NCBI GenBank assembly: GCA_022843585.1
Contig: JALHNJ010000009.1
Location: 1-64,000, forward strand
Length of the DNA: 64,000 nucleotides
Origin: Chitinophagaceae bacterium
GTDB lineage: Bacteria; Bacteroidota; Bacteroidia; Chitinophagales; Chitinophagaceae
Direction: 5' to 3'
Part shown: piece after piece, positions 61,132 through 64,000 of the stretch
Numbering within the stretch: position 1 is the first letter of the stretch
Layout: the number at the start of each line of letters is the position of its first letter
Notes under the pieces: model-generated
What the model saw: only the letters and a program-made list of their open reading frames with translations
The model's database searches: none
What the model was told of the DNA's origin: nothing
Translations under genes and position numbers: made by a program

Positions 61132-61151
61132 ATAGTTGTTTGTGCAACTAT
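61132..61151. promoter_or_regulatory. Likely MarR operator
   Basis: ATAGTTG (61132-61138), 6 bases, CAACTAT (61145-61151): a perfect 7-base inverted repeat directly before the marR start codon. It covers the -33 TTTG of the divergent hydrolase promoter and the expected marR transcription start, so a bound repressor would block both. Confidence 0.6.
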
Positions 61152-61172
61152 CCAAAATTAATAGTATTTTTG
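61139..61172 (+). promoter_or_regulatory. Promoter of the 61217 hydrolase operon
   Basis: TTTG (61139-61142), a 22-base spacer and TATTTTTG (61165-61172). Transcription would start near 61178, about 39 bases before the ATG. It overlaps the marR operator. Confidence 0.55.
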
Positions 61173-61183
61173 AAATAAGCAAG
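61153..61183 (-). promoter_or_regulatory. Promoter of marR
   Basis: Minus strand: CTTG (61183-61180), a 19-base spacer and TAATTTTG (61160-61153). One mismatch in the -33 box. The operator lies between this -7 box and the start codon. Confidence 0.6.
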
Positions 61184-61216
61184 TTTAATTTTCCGCAAAA
61201 TTTACGGTGTTCGCAC

Positions 61217-62023
61217 ATGGATCAGCAATGGCTTTCTTATAAGAACTCAGTTATTTACTACTACCAGTTTGGCAACGGGCCAAAGCAGGCAGTCTGTTTT
61301 CATGGCTATGGTGAAACAGCTACCAACTTTGAATTCCTGGCTAAGTATGCTGGAAATCAATATAGCTTCTACGCCATCGACCTACCCTTTCACGGCAAAA
61401 CCGATTGGAAAGAAGGATTAAATTTTACCAAAGCAGACCTACAACAAATAGTAGAGCAGATTACAGGTCAGGAAAACCGGCAACTTTCATTAATTGGTTT
61501 CAGCTTAGGCGGTCGCATGGCCCTTAGTCTCTATGAAGTCATTCCCGAAAAAGTGGAACGGCTTATTCTGCTGGCTCCAGATGGATTAAAAGTAAATTTC
61601 TGGTATTGGCTGGCAACACAAACCTGGTTGGGAAATAAATTCTTTGCTTTCACTATGAAAAAGCCACACTGGTTCTTTGGCTTGCTGCGATTAATGAACA
61701 AGCTAAAATTGATCAATGCAAGTATTTTCAAATTCGTTAATTATTATATCGGCGATGCTGAAGTGCGGCGGTTATTATATGCCAGGTGGACCGCATTGCG
61801 AAACATACAACCGAATATCAAAAAAATCAAACAGCAAATTATCGTCAATAAAACCCCGGTTCGCTTAATCTATGGAAAGCATGACCGTATTATTCTTTCA
61901 TCGGTAGGCGAAAAATTTAAAAAGGGTATTGAAGAGTATTGTACAATAAGTGTTATCCATGCCGGCCACCAGGTACTGCATGAAAAACATGTGGAAGAAA
62001 TACTGCCGGCTTTGTTGCAATGA
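61217..62023 (+). CDS. Alpha/beta hydrolase
   Basis: 268 residues from the ATG at 61217 (MDQQWLSYKNSVIYYYQF); the longest frame starts at a TTG inside the promoter. Alpha/beta-hydrolase core: FHGYGETATNF near the oxyanion hole, DLPFHGKTD, nucleophile in IGFSLGGRMAL (GxSxG), Asp in YGKHDRIIL, and His in HAGHQVLHEKH. Resembles MenH/BioH-type small hydrolases; substrate unknown. Divergent from marR under a shared control region; the next glycosyltransferase gene follows 18 bases later. Confidence 0.85.
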   Translation: MDQQWLSYKNSVIYYYQFGNGPKQAVCFHGYGETATNFEFLAKYAGNQYSFYAIDLPFHGKTDWKEGLNFTKADLQQIVEQITGQENRQLSLIGFSLGGRMALSLYEVIPEKVERLILLAPDGLKVNFWYWLATQTWLGNKFFAFTMKKPHWFFGLLRLMNKLKLINASIFKFVNYYIGDAEVRRLLYARWTALRNIQPNIKKIKQQIIVNKTPVRLIYGKHDRIILSSVGEKFKKGIEEYCTISVIHAGHQVLHEKHVEEILPALLQ

Positions 62024-62041
62024 TTAGTTTTGTCCAATTAC

Positions 62042-63157
62042 ATGATCCTTCTCTACGTTATTATAACATTATTTATTCTCTACAGCTTGCTGATCATTTA
62101 TTATTGGCGGACATGGAGTTCAATCGTCATTTTTCACCCAACAAAAAAAGACGCACAAAAAAAAATAGCTCTCATCGTCCCCGCACGAAATGAAGAAAAT
62201 AATATCGGAAAATTATTATCCGCATTAACCAATCAATCTTATCCAAAAGAACTCACTGAAATAATTGTAGTGGATGATAATTCTACAGACAACACCGCAG
62301 CTATTGTTCAACAATTCCCTTTTGCAAAGCTGATTCAATTAAAAGAAGATGCTATCAACTCTTATAAAAAGAAAGCAATAGAAAAGGGCATCGCTGCTGC
62401 TACTGGTGAATTGATAGTTACTACCGATGCAGATTGTATTCCCCCAAAAAACTGGTTGCAAACAATTGCTTCATTCAAAGAAGAAAAAGAAGCCATATTT
62501 ATTGCTGCTCCGGTGGTGATAAATTGTAACTCATCGGTATTGCAGGTTTTCCAGGCAATGGATTTTATGGTATTGCAAGGTATTACCGGGGCCGTTGTTG
62601 CCAGTCAAAAAATGTCGATGTGCAATGGCGCCAATCTTGCGTATGAACGAAATGCATTTTATGCGGTGAATGGTTTTACTGGCATCGACCATATCGCTTC
62701 CGGCGATGATATGCTGCTAATGCATAAGATTGTAAAACTATATCCGGGAAAAGTACATTACCTGAAATCCAAAGAAGCCATTGTAAGTACAGAGCCTATG
62801 CAAACATGGAGATCATTTTTTAATCAGCGTATCCGCTGGGCCAGTAAAGCCGGTCTCTATAATGATAAAAGAATTTTACCGGTGCTATTATTGGTATATC
62901 TCGTCAATGTATCCTTTGCTGCATTATTAATAGCTGGTATCTGGGATACTCACAATTTATTATACGCTGCAATTTTATGGGTCGTCAAAACATTAGTTGA
63001 GTTGCCTTTTTTTATCAGCGTATCAAATTTCTTTGACAAGCAATGGGCCATTAAACTGTTTTTCATTTTTCAGCCGCTGCATATTTTTTATACAATTATT
63101 TCCGGGCTATTTAGCCAATTTGGTAAGTATGAGTGGAAGGGAAGAAAGGTGAACTAA
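62042..63157 (+). CDS. Membrane glycosyltransferase family 2
   Basis: 371 residues from the ATG at 62042 (MILLYVIITLFILYSLL); the longest frame starts at a TTG four codons earlier. One N-terminal helix precedes a GT2 domain (IALIVPARNEENNIGKLLSAL, VVDDNSTDNT, TTDADCIPP with DxD, SGDDMLLMHK and the QRIRWASKAG motif, the Q/RxxRW of processive GT2 enzymes). Two or three C-terminal helices follow. This build is typical of surface polysaccharide or glycolipid synthases that extend a chain at the inner membrane. Probably co-transcribed with the hydrolase. Confidence 0.87.
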   Translation: MILLYVIITLFILYSLLIIYYWRTWSSIVIFHPTKKDAQKKIALIVPARNEENNIGKLLSALTNQSYPKELTEIIVVDDNSTDNTAAIVQQFPFAKLIQLKEDAINSYKKKAIEKGIAAATGELIVTTDADCIPPKNWLQTIASFKEEKEAIFIAAPVVINCNSSVLQVFQAMDFMVLQGITGAVVASQKMSMCNGANLAYERNAFYAVNGFTGIDHIASGDDMLLMHKIVKLYPGKVHYLKSKEAIVSTEPMQTWRSFFNQRIRWASKAGLYNDKRILPVLLLVYLVNVSFAALLIAGIWDTHNLLYAAILWVVKTLVELPFFISVSNFFDKQWAIKLFFIFQPLHIFYTIISGLFSQFGKYEWKGRKVN

Positions 63158-63158
63158 A

Positions 63159-63178
63159 CCCCAATCCGCTGATTGGGG
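63159..63178 (+). terminator. Hairpin after the glycosyltransferase gene
   Basis: CCCCAATC (63159-63166) and GATTGGGG (63171-63178), perfect 8-base stem, CGCT loop. It starts right at the stop of the gene, but no T-run follows directly, so it may slow rather than end transcription. Confidence 0.5.
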
Positions 63179-63243
63179 AGCTTCCGAATATTTTTCCTAA
63201 ATCAATTTCTATTTTAACATGTACCTTCTCTTCTATCGAACTG

Positions 63244-63273
63244 TTTTATAATCGCTGGATAAAGATATATTTG
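63244..63273 (+). promoter_or_regulatory. Probable promoter of the permease gene
   Basis: TATATTTG (63266-63273) matches TAnnTTTG. TTTT (63244-63247) lies 18 bases upstream in place of TTTG. The ATG follows 23 bases after the -7 box. Confidence 0.5.
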
Positions 63274-63296
63274 TACGCATTCATTTTAAACATTCA

Positions 63297-64000
63297 ATGA
63301 ACCAATCACAATCATTCCAGGCAGCAGCATGGCGACGGCTTAAAAAAAACAAAGGTGCTGTTTTTGGATTGGTGATTATTATGCTGGCAACACTCATTGC
63401 CATCTTCGCATATTTTATTGCTCCTGATTCCTCCCCTTATGCCAATAGAATAATTGTTGAAATTGATGGAAAAAAACCCGGATTTAAACAAGAGTTTATT
63501 AAAGTAAAAAAAGATAAAGACGTTGCTTCAACCGGATTTTTTCAGCAACTGCTGAGTGGCAAAGAAGATGTGCATTATTACATTCCCATCACCAATCATG
63601 AAGAGAAAACAGACAGCATTATTGTTCAAAAATATATTGACGAAGGTGTATCTGAAAGACAAGCCTATCACAAATCGCAATTACATGAGAAAGCAATTAC
63701 TCAATTAAAATTTCCAATAGGCACCGATAAATATGGCCGGGATATTTTAAGTCGCATTATAGTAGGTACCCGAGTAAGTTTAAGTGTTGGGTTAATTACG
63801 GTCATCATTTCATTAAGTATCGGATTGATCTTAGGCTCATTGGCGGGTTATTTCCGTGGCCGTACGGATGACATCATCATGTGGTTCATCAATGTTATCT
63901 GGAGTATTCCTACTTTATTACTTGTCTTCGCCATCACCTTAGCATTAGGAAAAGGTTTTTGGCAAGTGTTCATCGCTGTAGGTTTAACCATGTGGGTTAA
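63297..64000 (+). CDS. ABC transporter permease, OppC/DppC type, 3' end missing
   Basis: The frame starts at the ATG at 63297 (MNQSQSFQAAAWRRLKKNKG) and runs off the window after about 234 codons. One helix (VFGLVIIMLATLIAIFAYFIA) is followed by an unusually long soluble insert (~40-140, rich in Lys, Glu and Asp), then FPIGTDKYGRDILSRIIVGTRVSLSVG, the hallmark of OppC/DppC permeases of peptide/nickel importers, and further helices. The insert, absent from E. coli OppC, recurs in Bacteroidota homologs as far as I recall. Substrate unknown; partner genes would lie downstream. Confidence 0.85.
   Translation, partial: MNQSQSFQAAAWRRLKKNKGAVFGLVIIMLATLIAIFAYFIAPDSSPYANRIIVEIDGKKPGFKQEFIKVKKDKDVASTGFFQQLLSGKEDVHYYIPITNHEEKTDSIIVQKYIDEGVSERQAYHKSQLHEKAITQLKFPIGTDKYGRDILSRIIVGTRVSLSVGLITVIISLSIGLILGSLAGYFRGRTDDIIMWFINVIWSIPTLLLVFAITLALGKGFWQVFIAVGLTMWV

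Overview
The window is AT-rich DNA from a member of the Bacteroidota, most likely the Chitinophagaceae or a close relative. Three things point there: Bacteroidota-type promoters (TTTG, a 17-23 base spacer, TAnnTTTG), type IX secretion sorting domains, and the gene families present (HSDL2-like SDR, BIG2 and jelly-roll surface lipoproteins, Y_Y_Y sensor-regulators, BipA, CoaX next to LptC). The family-level placement is inference. I see no rRNA, tRNA, CRISPR array, insertion sequence or prophage.

Layout. 1-4.3 kb: the end of an OmpA-like gene, two tandem DUF4197 genes and two tandem HTH regulators. 4.7-9.2 kb: small membrane and outer-membrane proteins around lysS. 9.2-15.4 kb: a minus-strand block with an SDR, an aldo/keto reductase, LptC, an outer-membrane protein, CoaX, a Lon-N domain protein and a WaaE-like glycosyltransferase. 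15.5-26.6 kb: MeaB, a glycine-rich T9SS cargo protein, a large zinc metalloprotease, two glycosyltransferases, TypA/BipA and an alpha/beta hydrolase.

26.9-45.7 kb is the centrepiece, a beta-1,3-glucan (laminarin-type) utilisation locus with no SusC/SusD pair. Eight minus-strand genes encode a T9SS carbohydrate-binding protein with a perfectly duplicated module, a TIM-barrel glycosidase fused to a probable outer-membrane beta-barrel, a surface glycan-binding lipoprotein, a GH16 endoglucanase lipoprotein, a very large GH149/GH94-like phosphorylase, an MFS sugar transporter fused to a GH17 domain, and two free cytoplasmic GH17 enzymes. A divergent transmembrane Y_Y_Y/LuxR-type regulator sits beside them. 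The implied route is surface binding and cleavage, outer-membrane passage by an unassigned route, inner-membrane import through the MFS-GH17 protein, then cytoplasmic hydrolysis and phosphorolysis to glucose 1-phosphate.

45.7-64 kb is mostly housekeeping: FabH, a lipid kinase, a membrane patatin, heme A synthase, RNase HII, a Sua5/YrdC protein, a cupin, a 2-oxoacid:ferredoxin oxidoreductase beta subunit without its alpha partner, a diheme cytochrome c, a cell-wall amidase and an acyl-CoA dehydrogenase with a MarR regulator. The MarR gene faces an alpha/beta hydrolase across a shared promoter with a clear inverted repeat. The window ends inside an OppC/DppC-type permease. Seven of the ten convergent gene junctions have overlapping stop codons or at most 4 bases between them. 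Several genes were given downstream ATG starts because the longest open frame begins at an unlikely TTG or inside the neighbouring gene.
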